A DNA stretch of 21,877 bases from CAZNAQ01 sp964585585 (GCA_964585585.1 CAZPEL010000016.1:1-21877); one strand, 5' to 3'; shown: positions 13,696-21,817, counted from the first letter of the stretch. A program made the numbers and translations. Notes: generated from the sequence alone by a model not told the origin.

Positions 13696-15168
13696 TTAGT
13701 CGGTTTTATCTATAGCGGAGCTGATCCTTTTTAAACTTTCCTCCTTACCCAGGGCATCGGCCACTTCAAAAGGTCCGGGGCTTTTTTCTTGTCCGGTCAG
13801 AGCCGCCCTCATAGGCCAGAGGAAGTTGCCTACTTTTTCTTCTTTTTCCCGGATATGATTAATTATCTTTTCCTCGAGAACCTCGGTTCGCCATTGCTCC
13901 TCCGGTAGCTTTTCCAATAATTGGTACAGGGAATTCAGATTTCGGATAACATCCCGGTATTCCAGTTTCTTCCATAACAACAGCTCTTTATCATATTCCG
14001 GCTGCTCCACAAACAGGAATCGGGTCAAATCCCCTATTTCCGACAATTTTTTCAGTCTTTCCTGCTCCATTCGAACCACTTTTTTCAAAAAATCCCGCTC
14101 GGTTTTGTGTGCGGCTGAAGCTTGGTTCAGATTATCCTTTAGGAAGGGCAAACATTGATCCAGTAAGGTTTCCTCATCCAGTTGCCGGATATGGTAGCCG
14201 TTAAAATAATCCAGTTTATCAATATCAAAAGTGGCCGGACTGGTTCCTATATCTCGGGGATTGAATCTTTCCAGTATCTCCTCCAAAGTTAGGGTTTCTT
14301 GTTCATCTTTGGGGTGCCACCCCAACAAGGCCATGAAGTTGATCAGGGCCTGGGGTAGATAGCCCTGTTTTTGGTATTCCTCTACTGCCACATTGTTCTT
14401 CCTTTTGCTCAGTTTGCCCCCGTCCTTATCCAGGATAACCGGCAAATGGATAAATTCCGGTATCGTCCAGCCAAAGGCCTGGTAAAGAAGGATATTCTTG
14501 GGAAAAGAAGGTAGCCACTCCTCTCCTCGGACCACATGGCTTATCTCCATCAAATGATCATCCACCACCGAGGCGAATTGATAAGTAGGCATGCCGTCGG
14601 ATTTGATCAAGACATGGTCCTCCAGGTCCCCGGCCGGAAATCTGATCTCTCCCCGCAACAGGTCGGAGGCGACCACTTCTCCTTCCAAGGGCATCTTTTG
14701 CCGGATCACATAATTTTCTCCCTGTTCTATTTTTTTGTTCACTTCTTCCGAATTCAAATCCCGGCATTTTCCGTCGTATCTGGGCGGCAAACCCTTTTGC
14801 TTCTGTTCTTGGCGCATTTTTTCCAATCTGTCACTGTCGCAAAAACAATAATAGGCCTGCCCTGTTTTTAAAAGCTCCTGGGCATATTGGGAATAGATCT
14901 CTTTTCTTTGGCTTTGGATATAGGGTCCGTGGTCTCCGCCCTGGGTGGGGCCTTCCTCAAAATTAATACCGGCCCACTCCAAGATCTGATTCAATTTATC
15001 CACCGCTCCTTCCACTTCCCTTTTTTGGTCCGTGTCCTCTATTCTCAAGATAGTTTCCCCTTGCCCGCTTTTGGCTATCAAATAATTGAATAAAGCGGTC
15101 CTCAAGCCGCCGATATGCAGGAAACCGGTTGGAGAAGGAGCGAATCTGGTCCTTATTTTTTTGTTCAT
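13696..15168 (-). CDS. gltX: Glutamyl-tRNA synthetase
   Basis: Class I synthetase that charges tRNA-Glu (and probably tRNA-Gln for later amidation if no GlnRS exists; inference). The 490 aa fit the bacterial norm of about 470-500. Visible parts: RFAPSPTGFLHIGGLRTALFNYL with the HIGH-type signature HIGG (18-21), LRIEDTDQKR, the zinc-type segment CFC (108-110) with Cys135 in YDGKCRD, PTYQFASVVDDHLMEISHVVRGEEWL, the KMSKS-type loop KLSKR (252-256), and FMALLGWHPKDE. The anticodon-binding helical domain fills the C-terminal half. The E. coli-type fourth zinc ligand (His after the last Cys) is absent. Its ATG overlaps the TGA of the upstream fusion gene (ATGA), so it is co-translated, and it ends at a strong hairpin. 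Confidence 0.97.
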   Translation of the reverse strand: MNKKIRTRFAPSPTGFLHIGGLRTALFNYLIAKSGQGETILRIEDTDQKREVEGAVDKLNQILEWAGINFEEGPTQGGDHGPYIQSQRKEIYSQYAQELLKTGQAYYCFCDSDRLEKMRQEQKQKGLPPRYDGKCRDLNSEEVNKKIEQGENYVIRQKMPLEGEVVASDLLRGEIRFPAGDLEDHVLIKSDGMPTYQFASVVDDHLMEISHVVRGEEWLPSFPKNILLYQAFGWTIPEFIHLPVILDKDGGKLSKRKNNVAVEEYQKQGYLPQALINFMALLGWHPKDEQETLTLEEILERFNPRDIGTSPATFDIDKLDYFNGYHIRQLDEETLLDQCLPFLKDNLNQASAAHKTERDFLKKVVRMEQERLKKLSEIGDLTRFLFVEQPEYDKELLLWKKLEYRDVIRNLNSLYQLLEKLPEEQWRTEVLEEKIINHIREKEEKVGNFLWPMRAALTGQEKSPGPFEVADALGKEESLKRISSAIDKTD

Positions 15169-16370
15169 AATTGATCTTTTTTATTTATAACGGTTTCTTG
15201 GAATTTTTGACTTATTTTTTTAATAGCTTCCTTTCTTACTGGAGGGACTATTTTTTTTAAATTTTGCCAATCCACCCACTTCCAGTTCTGGTGCTCCCAA
15301 AAATTGATATTTATATCTCGATCCTCACCCGTGAATTCGGCTAATAAAAGTCCTTGTTTCTGCCCTTTGTAACCGCGGTGCCGGGACATTCTGCTAATAG
15401 TGGGAGGGAATTTATATTTATGTATTTTTTTGAAAGTCGCCACCGGCTGAAAGGTGTCGCAGTTAAGTTCCTCTTGGAGTTCCCTGGATCCGGCCGTGAC
15501 CAGATCCTCCCCCTCGGTCCCTCCTTGGGGCAGCTGCCAATGCCCCACTTGTTCCCGGCGCTCCACTACTAATACTTTATAGCGTTCATTTTCCTTCTTG
15601 TAAAGCAAGCAAGCCACATTGGGCCTATATTTAAGGGGCAGGACAAATCTCCATTTAAGAAATCTCCAAGGAAAAACCAGAACCGCCCGATATATCCTTT
15701 TCCATCGCCGGGGCTGTTTGCAAAGTCTCCACAACCATTCCAAGCCCAGAAATCTTAACATTTTAGGGGCTCGGGGCAATTTCCGGGTTAAAAAATCCAG
15801 AGCCCCACCAACTCCCAGGGCCAATTTTGCACTGGAGAAATTCTGCAAATTATGATAAATTAATTTTTCCTGATAGGGAGCGCCCAGGGTGGCCAGGAGG
15901 ATATCCGGCTCAAATTCCTTTAGCCGCTTGTTTTTAAAGGAATAAATATTGCTAAAGGAGGCATCCGCGATCTTCGCTTTTAGACCGGGATATTTTTCTT
16001 TCAAAGTTTTTTTAATATCCGCCTTGTCAGACAAACTGTCCGCCGGTTTAATGATCCCCACTTTTAAGCCATCTTGCTGGGCTATGGCCAAAACATCCTG
16101 AACCAGATCAGCTCCGGTGATTCGAGATATGTTCTTGCCCAGAAGCCACCCGGCTATTTTCAGCCCCACCCCGTCCGGAATGGCTACATCCGCCTTATTA
16201 ACAATATAAAAGAATTCTTCATCCTCTTCCGTCTTTAAAATTATTTCCGGATTCGGAGTGACTATATAATACTGACCTTGATCTTTTTTCAGAAAACCAC
16301 GGATTTTGTTGATAACTTCCTGCCGAGAGGTCAAAGATATATTTGTACCCAAGATATTTACTTCCTTCAT
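15165..16370 (-). CDS. WecG/TagA/CpsF glycosyltransferase fused to a Nudix hydrolase domain
   Basis: A continuous 401-aa frame with two domains. Residues 1-245 are a GT26 (WecG/TagA/CpsF) transferase, which typically adds a ManNAc-type sugar to a lipid-linked precursor: YIVTPNPEIILKTEED (35-50), VAIPDGVGLKIAGWLLG (62-78), LGAPYQEKLIY (162-172), GVGGALDFLTRKLPRAPKMLRFLGLEWLWRL. Residues 247-395 are a Nudix domain starting RPNVACLLY, with WQLPQGG as in RppH/Ap4A-hydrolase relatives and a Nudix box GGTEGEDLVTAGSRELQEEL (283-302). That box is one residue shorter than GX5EX7REUXEE between the first Gly and Glu, and Asn303 stands at the usual Gly. Catalytic REXXEE is intact. No ATG near the domain joint would make a separate Nudix gene. 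It overlaps gltX. Confidence 0.88.
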   Translation of the reverse strand: MKEVNILGTNISLTSRQEVINKIRGFLKKDQGQYYIVTPNPEIILKTEEDEEFFYIVNKADVAIPDGVGLKIAGWLLGKNISRITGADLVQDVLAIAQQDGLKVGIIKPADSLSDKADIKKTLKEKYPGLKAKIADASFSNIYSFKNKRLKEFEPDILLATLGAPYQEKLIYHNLQNFSSAKLALGVGGALDFLTRKLPRAPKMLRFLGLEWLWRLCKQPRRWKRIYRAVLVFPWRFLKWRFVLPLKYRPNVACLLYKKENERYKVLVVERREQVGHWQLPQGGTEGEDLVTAGSRELQEELNCDTFQPVATFKKIHKYKFPPTISRMSRHRGYKGQKQGLLLAEFTGEDRDININFWEHQNWKWVDWQNLKKIVPPVRKEAIKKISQKFQETVINKKDQL

Positions 16371-16431
16371 AGACCAATATTAGCCATTATTCAGACCCCA
16401 TCTTTATTTTTTGCTTATTTTCCATATAATT

Positions 16432-16460
16432 ATTATAATTAAAATACGGTCCTTATACAA
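16432..16460 (-). promoter_or_regulatory. Possible promoter for the TagA-Nudix and gltX genes
   Basis: Minus strand: TTGTAT (16460-16455), 17 nt, TATAAT (16437-16432), giving a leader of about 55 nt. The surrounding run is very AT-rich, so chance matches are likely. A rival is TAATAT at 16382-16377, placed exactly for a leaderless start at 16370 but only 4 of 6 to consensus. Confidence 0.35.
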
Positions 16461-16473
16461 GTCTTTTCGCCAC

Positions 16474-16502
16474 TTGACAGGGTCCGGGGAGTGTATTATA
16501 TT
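16474..16502 (+). promoter_or_regulatory. Sigma-A-type promoter of clpB
   Basis: TTGACA (16474-16479, perfect), a 17-nt spacer, and TATATT (16497-16502, 5 of 6). The predicted start near 16509 lies just before the CIRCE operator, the usual arrangement for HrcA-controlled heat-shock genes. Confidence 0.75.
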
Positions 16503-16514
16503 TTAAACAGAATT

Positions 16515-16541
16515 TTAGCACTCTAAATATCAAAGTGCTAA
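16515..16541 (+). promoter_or_regulatory. CIRCE operator (HrcA binding site)
   Basis: TTAGCACTC, nine bases (TAAATATCA), then AAGTGCTAA: 17 of 18 arm positions match the CIRCE consensus TTAGCACTC-N9-GAGTGCTAA. It spans about +6 to +32 of the clpB transcript. CIRCE is bound by the repressor HrcA and released on heat stress; hrcA itself is not in this window. Confidence 0.93.
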
Positions 16542-16567
16542 ATAACAAATAACCAAATCATTATTTT

Positions 16568-19207
16568 ATGTTCAATAAATTCACCAACAAAGCGCAAGAA
16601 GCTATTATAAATTCTCAGATCATAGCCCAGGATAACGGCCAACAGAATATTGAGGCCCTGCACTTGTTGTTGGCCATGTTGAACCAGCCGGAAAGCTTGA
16701 TCCGGCCGATATTGGAAAAGGTAAATATTGACCCGGAGGATCTGGAAAAAAGGATAAGGATCGAGCTGGAAAAATTGCCCAAGGAGGAGTCCTCTTCTCT
16801 GCAGAGCGGAGCCAATCAGGATATCAGCGCCGTTCAGGGAACCAGTGAAGTGGCCATGATCCTGGAAAGATCCAAAAAAGAGGCGGACCAAATGAAGGAT
16901 GAATATATATCCAACGAACACATACTTTTGGCTTTGGTCGGGGTAAGGTCCAAGGCCCAGGATATATTGATCGATCTGGGCGTGGAATACGATAAAGTGG
17001 CCCATATTCTTAAGGATATCCGGGGTGAGGATAATATCACCGATCCGGACCCGGAAAGTAAATACAAGGTTCTGGAAAAATATACCATCGATTTTACGGA
17101 ATTGGCTCGAAAAAAGGAGTTGGATCCGGTCATCGGCCGAGAGTCCGAGATCCGAAGATTGATGCAGGTATTGCTTAGAAGGACCAAGAACAACCCCGTC
17201 CTCCTGGGAGAGGCCGGAACCGGTAAAACCGCTATTGTTGAGGGCTTGGCCCAAAGGATAATAGCCGGGGATGTTCCGGAAAATTTGAAGGATAGACGGA
17301 TAGTCAGCTTGGACTTGGGGGCCTTGGTGGCCGGAGCCAAATTCCGGGGTGAATTCGAGGATAGATTAAAAGCGGTCATCAAGGAGATCACGGCCAAAAA
17401 GGGCGAGATAATCCTATTTATAGATGAATTACATACTCTGGTCGGAACCGGGGCCTCGGAAGGCGCTATGGATGCTTCCAATATGCTGAAACCGGCCCTG
17501 GCCCGGGGGGAATTGAGAACCATCGGAGCTACTACTTCCAAGGAATATCAAAAATACATTGAAAAGGACGCCGCCTTGGAAAGAAGGTTTCAGCCAGTAT
17601 ATGTCAATGAGCCCAGTATTGAGGATTCTGTGAATATTCTTCGGGGCATCAAGGAAAAATACGAGATTCATCACGGCGTCAGGATCACCGATGAGGCCAT
17701 AATGGCCGCGGTGGAATTGTCCAGTCGCTATATCACCGATCGTTTTTTACCGGACAAAGCAGTGGATTTGATGGATGAGGCCGCTTCCACTTTGAGAATG
17801 GAAGTGGACTCCACTCCGGAAGAGATCGACAACCTTAAAAGGCAGATCAAAAGACTGGAGATAACCAAGGCCAGCTTAAAAAACAAAAACACCAATAAAT
17901 ACAAGGAAACCAACAAAGAATTAGAGGCCTTAAAAGAAAGAGCTAATCAGCTGGAGTTGCATTGGGAGAATGAAAAAGAGATCATATCTAATATCCGGGA
18001 ATCCAAAAAAGAAATAGATAGATTGAAATCCGAGGCCGAGATAGCGGAGAGAAAAGGCGACGATCTGGCCCGCGTGGCCGAGATCAGATACAGCCGAATC
18101 CCGGACCTGGAGAAAAAAGTAAAGGAGCAAGAAAAGAAATTGAATGAGATCCAAAAACACGGTCAAAGCATATTAAAGGAAGAGATCGGCGAGGAGGATA
18201 TTGCCCGAGTGGTCTCCAGATGGACCGGTATTCCGGTTTCCAAAATGCTTAAATCCGAGGCCCAAAAATTGAGCCACGCCGAAACCGAATTGACCAAGAG
18301 AATAGCCGGCCAGGAAGAGGCCATACAAGTAGTTTCCAACGCCCTGCGAAGATCTCGGGCCGGCATAAGCGAGGAAAACAAACCTATCGGATCCTTTTTG
18401 TTCGTCGGGCCTACCGGAGTGGGAAAGACTGAATTGGCCAAGGGTTTGGCCGAGTTCATGTTCGATGACGAGAACTCCTTACTTCGATTGGATATGAGTG
18501 AATTCATGGAGAAACACAGCGTGGCCAAGATAATAGGATCACCTCCCGGATATGTGGGTCACGATGAAGCTGGACAATTAACGGAGAAGATCAGACGCAG
18601 ACCTTATAGCGTTATTCTGTTTGACGAGATAGAAAAAGCCCATCCGGAAGTATTTAATATTCTCCTGCAAATATTGGACGACGGTCGCATAACTGATTCC
18701 AAGGGGAGGACTGTTAACTTCAAAAATACTATCATAATTATGACCTCCAACCTGGGCAATGAGGTTATCAAGCAATATTCCATCGGCTTTGATGAGGCCA
18801 AAGAGGACGAAACCAAGGAAAAACAAGGAGAAATGAAGGAAAAGATCCACAACATACTCCGAGAGCACTTTAAACTGGAATTTTTGAATCGTATCGATGA
18901 AATAGTGGTCTTTAAGAGTTTGAGTAAGGATATCCTGGCTCGGATCGTGGATCTGGAGTTACAAAAGGTTCAAAACCGCCTGAAAAACAAAGATATCAGC
19001 TTGAAGATAAACAAAAAGGTTAAGGAAATGCTGGCGGAAAAGGGTTATGACACCACTTTTGGCGCCAGGCCCTTGAAGAGGATAATTCAAAATATGCTCT
19101 TGAATGAATTATCTCAAAAAATAATCGAGGGGAACATCAAAGAAGGAAATAAAGTGACCATAGATATAGGCCCCAAGGATGAAAATGTGCAACTAAAAGT
19201 TAAATAA
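16568..19207 (+). CDS. clpB: ATP-dependent chaperone ClpB (disaggregase)
   Basis: An 879-aa Hsp100 with the ClpB layout: double Clp-N repeat (1-150), D1 (about 165-410) with Walker A GEAGTGKT (214-221), pore loop AKFRGEFEDR, Walker B ILFIDELHT and Arg pair ERRFQ; a long coiled-coil M-domain (about 412-530); and D2 with Walker A GPTGVGKT (614-621), pore loop GYVGHDEAGQ, Walker B VILFDEIEKAHP, NRID and GARPLKR. Every catalytic motif is intact. ClpB threads proteins out of aggregates with DnaK/DnaJ. Oddity: after sensor 1 (TSNLG) lies QYSIGFDEAKEDETKE with the tripeptide IGF (739-741), which resembles the ClpP-docking loop of ClpC/ClpA and is not expected in ClpB. Monocistronic, with CIRCE upstream and a terminator downstream; the start has no clear SD. 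Confidence 0.93.
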   Translation: MFNKFTNKAQEAIINSQIIAQDNGQQNIEALHLLLAMLNQPESLIRPILEKVNIDPEDLEKRIRIELEKLPKEESSSLQSGANQDISAVQGTSEVAMILERSKKEADQMKDEYISNEHILLALVGVRSKAQDILIDLGVEYDKVAHILKDIRGEDNITDPDPESKYKVLEKYTIDFTELARKKELDPVIGRESEIRRLMQVLLRRTKNNPVLLGEAGTGKTAIVEGLAQRIIAGDVPENLKDRRIVSLDLGALVAGAKFRGEFEDRLKAVIKEITAKKGEIILFIDELHTLVGTGASEGAMDASNMLKPALARGELRTIGATTSKEYQKYIEKDAALERRFQPVYVNEPSIEDSVNILRGIKEKYEIHHGVRITDEAIMAAVELSSRYITDRFLPDKAVDLMDEAASTLRMEVDSTPEEIDNLKRQIKRLEITKASLKNKNTNKYKETNKELEALKERANQLELHWENEKEIISNIRESKKEIDRLKSEAEIAERKGDDLARVAEIRYSRIPDLEKKVKEQEKKLNEIQKHGQSILKEEIGEEDIARVVSRWTGIPVSKMLKSEAQKLSHAETELTKRIAGQEEAIQVVSNALRRSRAGISEENKPIGSFLFVGPTGVGKTELAKGLAEFMFDDENSLLRLDMSEFMEKHSVAKIIGSPPGYVGHDEAGQLTEKIRRRPYSVILFDEIEKAHPEVFNILLQILDDGRITDSKGRTVNFKNTIIIMTSNLGNEVIKQYSIGFDEAKEDETKEKQGEMKEKIHNILREHFKLEFLNRIDEIVVFKSLSKDILARIVDLELQKVQNRLKNKDISLKINKKVKEMLAEKGYDTTFGARPLKRIIQNMLLNELSQKIIEGNIKEGNKVTIDIGPKDENVQLKVK

Positions 19208-19213
19208 AAACAT

Positions 19214-19251
19214 ATAAAAAAACCGATGCCTTTCTCGACATCGGTTTTTTT
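19214..19251. terminator. Bidirectional terminator between clpB and ricT
   Basis: AACCGATG (19221-19228), a 10-nt loop and CATCGGTT (19239-19246), flanked by an A-run on the left and a T-run on the right that extend the pairing to about 13 bp. A U-tract follows the stem on either strand, so it can end both the plus-strand clpB and the minus-strand rpsB-tsf-ricT transcripts. Confidence 0.9.
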
Positions 19252-19267
19252 ATGGAATATTTGAGGA

Positions 19268-20071
19268 TCATTTATCTTTGTTCCGGTTTAGGTCCACTTC
19301 AGTGATAGTTCCGGAATTTCCGTTTCCGTTCTCATCGGGGAATTCCACATCCACGGATTGCTTTAGGACATGATGCCCCACTACCACGCCCTTTTTGCCG
19401 TCCACATTGACTTTTTGGCCGATCGGGGGCAGTTTTTGGGCCAATTTTTCATATTCTTCCTGCTCGAATCTTAAGCAGCACATCAACCTGCCACAGATAC
19501 CGGAGATACGATCACTACCGCGGTGAGCTATCTGTTGCTCCTCGGCCATAGTGGAGCTGATGGAAGAAAAATCCTTAAGGAACTTTTTGCAACACAGAAC
19601 TTGGCCGCAATGCCCGCAATCCCCTTTTATTTTGGCTTCATCTCGAATGCCGATCTGATGCAACCTGATAGTGGTGTTGAAGTGACCGGTCAGGTCCTTG
19701 ATCAAGTCCCGGAAATCAACCCGACCATCGGCAATAAAGGCAAAGGTGATCCGGGATCCGTCCAGGGAGAAATGAATATCCACCAATTTCATGGGTAATT
19801 CCCTTTTTTTGATCATATCCCGGCAGAATTCCATGGCCTTTTTTCTGGCCCGGAAATCCGGGATCTTTTCAAAATCCAAGGAGTTGGCCTTCCTGAGTAT
19901 GGGCCTCAATTCCGGGTCTTGCTCTATTTCCACCAAATTCATCACCTTGCCCACCTCCAGAGCCACTTCGGTTTCCACTACCACATAATCGCCCGGGGCC
20001 AAATTTATATCATTGGGTGTAAAATAATAATTTTTATCCCAGGCCGTGATTTGCACTTCCACTGCTTGCAT
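19268..20071 (-). CDS. ricT: PSP1/YaaT (RicT)-family protein
   Basis: A 267-aa PSP1-domain protein. The N-terminal half (1-140) carries the PSP1 beta-rich fold with LAPGDYVVVETEVALEVGKV (24-43). The second half has the family's cysteine clusters GDCGHCGQVLCC (150-161) and SGICGRLMCC (190-199); in Bacillus RicT, cysteines of this kind hold an iron-sulfur cluster with RicA/RicF and affect RNase Y activity. Whether partners exist here is unknown. The C-terminus has a KOW-like turn (PIGQKVNVDGKKGVVVGH). It follows tsf by 25 nt on the same strand and ends before the shared terminator, so it is the last gene of the rpsB operon. A weak SD-like GGAC lies about 8 nt before the ATG. Family is clear; the symbol rests on that family only. 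Confidence 0.88.
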   Translation of the reverse strand: MQAVEVQITAWDKNYYFTPNDINLAPGDYVVVETEVALEVGKVMNLVEIEQDPELRPILRKANSLDFEKIPDFRARKKAMEFCRDMIKKRELPMKLVDIHFSLDGSRITFAFIADGRVDFRDLIKDLTGHFNTTIRLHQIGIRDEAKIKGDCGHCGQVLCCKKFLKDFSSISSTMAEEQQIAHRGSDRISGICGRLMCCLRFEQEEYEKLAQKLPPIGQKVNVDGKKGVVVGHHVLKQSVDVEFPDENGNGNSGTITEVDLNRNKDK

Positions 20072-20096
20072 AAGCTTGTCCAGTTTTTAGAATTTA

Positions 20097-20936
20097 TTAT
20101 AAGCTGTAGCGAAGGAATTTCTCCACCTTGGCTTCGCCCAATATCTCTTCCACTTTCTTTTTTTCCTCTTTGATGAATTCCTGCTTGTTCAAGCAGATCT
20201 CTTCATAATATTTATTGATCTTCCCTTCCAGGATCTTTTCTATTATTTCCTCCGGCTTTCCTTCTTGTTTCAACTCTTCCCGATACACATCCTTTTCCTT
20301 GTCCACTTCTTCCTGAGGAACATCCTCGGGCTTGATATATTTGGGATTGGAAGCGGCTATGTGCATAGCCACATCAGTGGCCAAATCCTTTTGTCCGGCT
20401 TGATCCAAACTGACCAAAACACCGATCTTGCCTCCCATATGAGAATAAGCCCCGACAGTGGCGCCTTCCAGGATCTCGAATTTGCCCAAGGTCATTTTTT
20501 CCTTGATAACCCCGCTCAAATTGTCCAATTCCTCCTGAACCGTACCCTTATCCATTTCCAAGGACTTCAACTCTTCCAGGTCGGCCGGTTCTTTCTGCTT
20601 GATCAATTCCAGAACCTTGTTGGCAAAATCCTGAAAATCCTGATTTTTAGCCACAAAATCGGTTTCGGAGTTGACTTCCAAAATATAACCCCTGGTATGG
20701 TCATCATTGGTATCCACTTTTATAACTCCTTCATTGGCCTCTTTGTCCGAACGTTTGTAGGCCTTGGCAATACCTTTTTTTCTTAATATCTCCACTGCCT
20801 TGTCCATATCATTATCCGCCTCTTGAAGGGCGTTCTTGCAATCTACTATACCGGCGCCGGTTTTTTCTCGTAGTTGTTTTATCTTTTCCATAAGATCAAA
20901 GGTGATCCGAACGCTTCTAAGAACATAACGGACCAT
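20097..20936 (-). CDS. tsf: Translation elongation factor Ts
   Basis: Nucleotide exchange factor that releases GDP from EF-Tu. The N-terminal UBA-like part reads KIKQLREKTGAGIVDCKNALQEADNDMDKAVEILRKKG, and the core has the EF-Tu contact signature EVNSETDFVAKNQDFQDFA. The C-terminal dimerisation-type half contains VAMHIAASNPKYI and ends in a helical tail. The frame opens at ATG 20936, 3 nt after the rpsB stop, giving 279 aa. Family members usually begin 5-11 residues before LREKTGAG, and an internal ATG at 20891 (Met16) would give a 264-aa protein of that type. Neither start has an SD. The longer form is listed because of the tight spacing; the shorter is at least as plausible. Confidence 0.93.
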   Translation of the reverse strand: MVRYVLRSVRITFDLMEKIKQLREKTGAGIVDCKNALQEADNDMDKAVEILRKKGIAKAYKRSDKEANEGVIKVDTNDDHTRGYILEVNSETDFVAKNQDFQDFANKVLELIKQKEPADLEELKSLEMDKGTVQEELDNLSGVIKEKMTLGKFEILEGATVGAYSHMGGKIGVLVSLDQAGQKDLATDVAMHIAASNPKYIKPEDVPQEEVDKEKDVYREELKQEGKPEEIIEKILEGKINKYYEEICLNKQEFIKEEKKKVEEILGEAKVEKFLRYSL

Positions 20937-20939
20937 TTT

Positions 20940-21629
20940 TTATTTGTTATTTTGAGATTCTTTGATTGACTCTTTTACCAAATTAAGTAACATTTTTATG
21001 GTTTTGGTGGCGTCATCATTAGAGGGAATAGGGTAATTGACCAATTCCGGATTGACATCGGTATCACAAGTACCCACTACCGGAATATTCTTTTGGTTGG
21101 CCTCATCCACGGCTATTTTTTCCTTTTTTATGTCCCAGACAAACAAAGCGTCCGGCATTTTCTTCAATTCGGAAATACCACCGAATTTGGCCTCCATTTT
21201 GTCTATTTCCTTTTCAAAATGCATCTTTTCCTTCTTGGTGTATTTATCCAATTTACCGGTATCTCTTTCCTGGATCAGGTCATTATATTTTTTAATGGAT
21301 TTTTTGACCACCGGAAAATTGGTCAAGAGTCCGCCGATCCATTTTTCCGATACATAAGGCATGCCCAATTCCTGGGCCACCTGTTTTAAGGGTGATTTGA
21401 CCTGGTTTTTAGTGCCCACAAAAAGAATAACTTTTCCCTCGGAAGCTATTTTTTGTAAAAATTCCAAAGCGATCTTTAACCTTTCTTGGGAGGCATTCAG
21501 GTCAATGATGTGGACACCCTTTCTGGAGGTAAAGATGTAGGGCTCCATTTTAGGGTGCCAATTACTGGTTCGATGCCCGAAATGCATTCCCGCATTCAGC
21601 ATCTCTTCTAAACTGGGTAATTCTGGCAT
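20940..21629 (-). CDS. rpsB: Ribosomal protein S2
   Basis: 30S subunit protein of 229 aa, normal length (about 230-250). Typical segments: MLNAGMHFGHRTSNWHPKMEPYIFTSRKGVHIIDL (10-44), ILFVGTKNQ, YVSEKWIGGLLTNFPVVKKSI, the coiled-coil insert around KKYNDLIQERDTGKLDKYTKKE, FGGISELKKMPDALFVWDIKKEKIAVDEA, and VVGTCDTDVNPELVNYPIPSNDDATKTI. First gene of rpsB-tsf-ricT. An SD-like AAGGA lies about 13 nt before the ATG. It is preceded by a long structured leader, consistent with feedback control by S2, which is known for rpsB in other bacteria through unrelated leaders. Confidence 0.97.
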   Translation of the reverse strand: MPELPSLEEMLNAGMHFGHRTSNWHPKMEPYIFTSRKGVHIIDLNASQERLKIALEFLQKIASEGKVILFVGTKNQVKSPLKQVAQELGMPYVSEKWIGGLLTNFPVVKKSIKKYNDLIQERDTGKLDKYTKKEKMHFEKEIDKMEAKFGGISELKKMPDALFVWDIKKEKIAVDEANQKNIPVVGTCDTDVNPELVNYPIPSNDDATKTIKMLLNLVKESIKESQNNK

Positions 21630-21647
21630 AATTTTTCTTTTCCTTAC

Positions 21648-21708
21648 CTGCTTTCAAAAATCACAACCCTAAAACAAGGGTTGAGACAAAGAAATCTTTT
21701 GAAAACAG
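21648..21708 (-). promoter_or_regulatory. Compound stem in the rpsB leader next to the start region
   Basis: In the mRNA, CUGUUUUCAAAA (21708-21697) pairs over 12 positions (one U-G) with UUUUGAAAGCAG (21659-21648). It encloses a perfect 7-bp hairpin CAACCCU-UGUUUU-AGGGUUG (21683-21664). The outer stem closes 18 nt before the rpsB ATG and directly abuts GUAAGGA, the likely SD, so folding could govern ribosome access. Structure is read by eye; the regulatory role is inference. Confidence 0.55.
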
Positions 21709-21727
21709 TGGGATTTAATTTTTATTC

Positions 21728-21744
21728 CGGCCTTTAAAAGACCG
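21728..21744 (-). promoter_or_regulatory. Short hairpin in the rpsB leader
   Basis: CGGUCUU-UUA-AAGGCCG in the mRNA, 7 bp with one U-G pair, one base downstream of the 25-bp hairpin. The two could stack coaxially. Confidence 0.4.
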
Positions 21745-21745
21745 A

Positions 21746-21817
21746 TTTAAGAAAAGACAGAATTTTTACTGCTATCCACTAAAGAAAAATAAAGTAAAAA
21801 TTTTGTCTTTTCTTAAA
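21746..21817 (-). promoter_or_regulatory. 25-bp hairpin early in the rpsB leader
   Basis: Arms at 21746-21770 and 21793-21817 are complementary over 25 positions with a single mismatch (an A opposite C in the mRNA), around a 22-nt loop. The arms are AT-rich. The hairpin begins about 20 nt after the predicted transcription start. No U-tract follows directly, so it does not look like a simple attenuator; it may stabilise the 5' end, be an RNase III target, or form part of an S2-sensing leader. Confidence 0.65.

Noticed and set aside
16371..16567. Intergenic region checked for a tRNA or small RNA
   Set aside because: No cloverleaf, CCA end or terminator was found; the promoter, CIRCE and AT-rich leader account for it.
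16538..17541. Two minus-strand open frames of about 235 aa opposite the 5' part of clpB
   Set aside because: They mirror conserved clpB sequence on the other strand, and one would run into the clpB promoter region; no promoter or SD was seen.
21746..21817. 25-bp inverted repeat considered as a terminator or mobile-element end
   Set aside because: No U-tract follows the stem on the rpsB strand, no transposase or target duplication is nearby, and it lies between promoter and gene, so a leader structure fits better.
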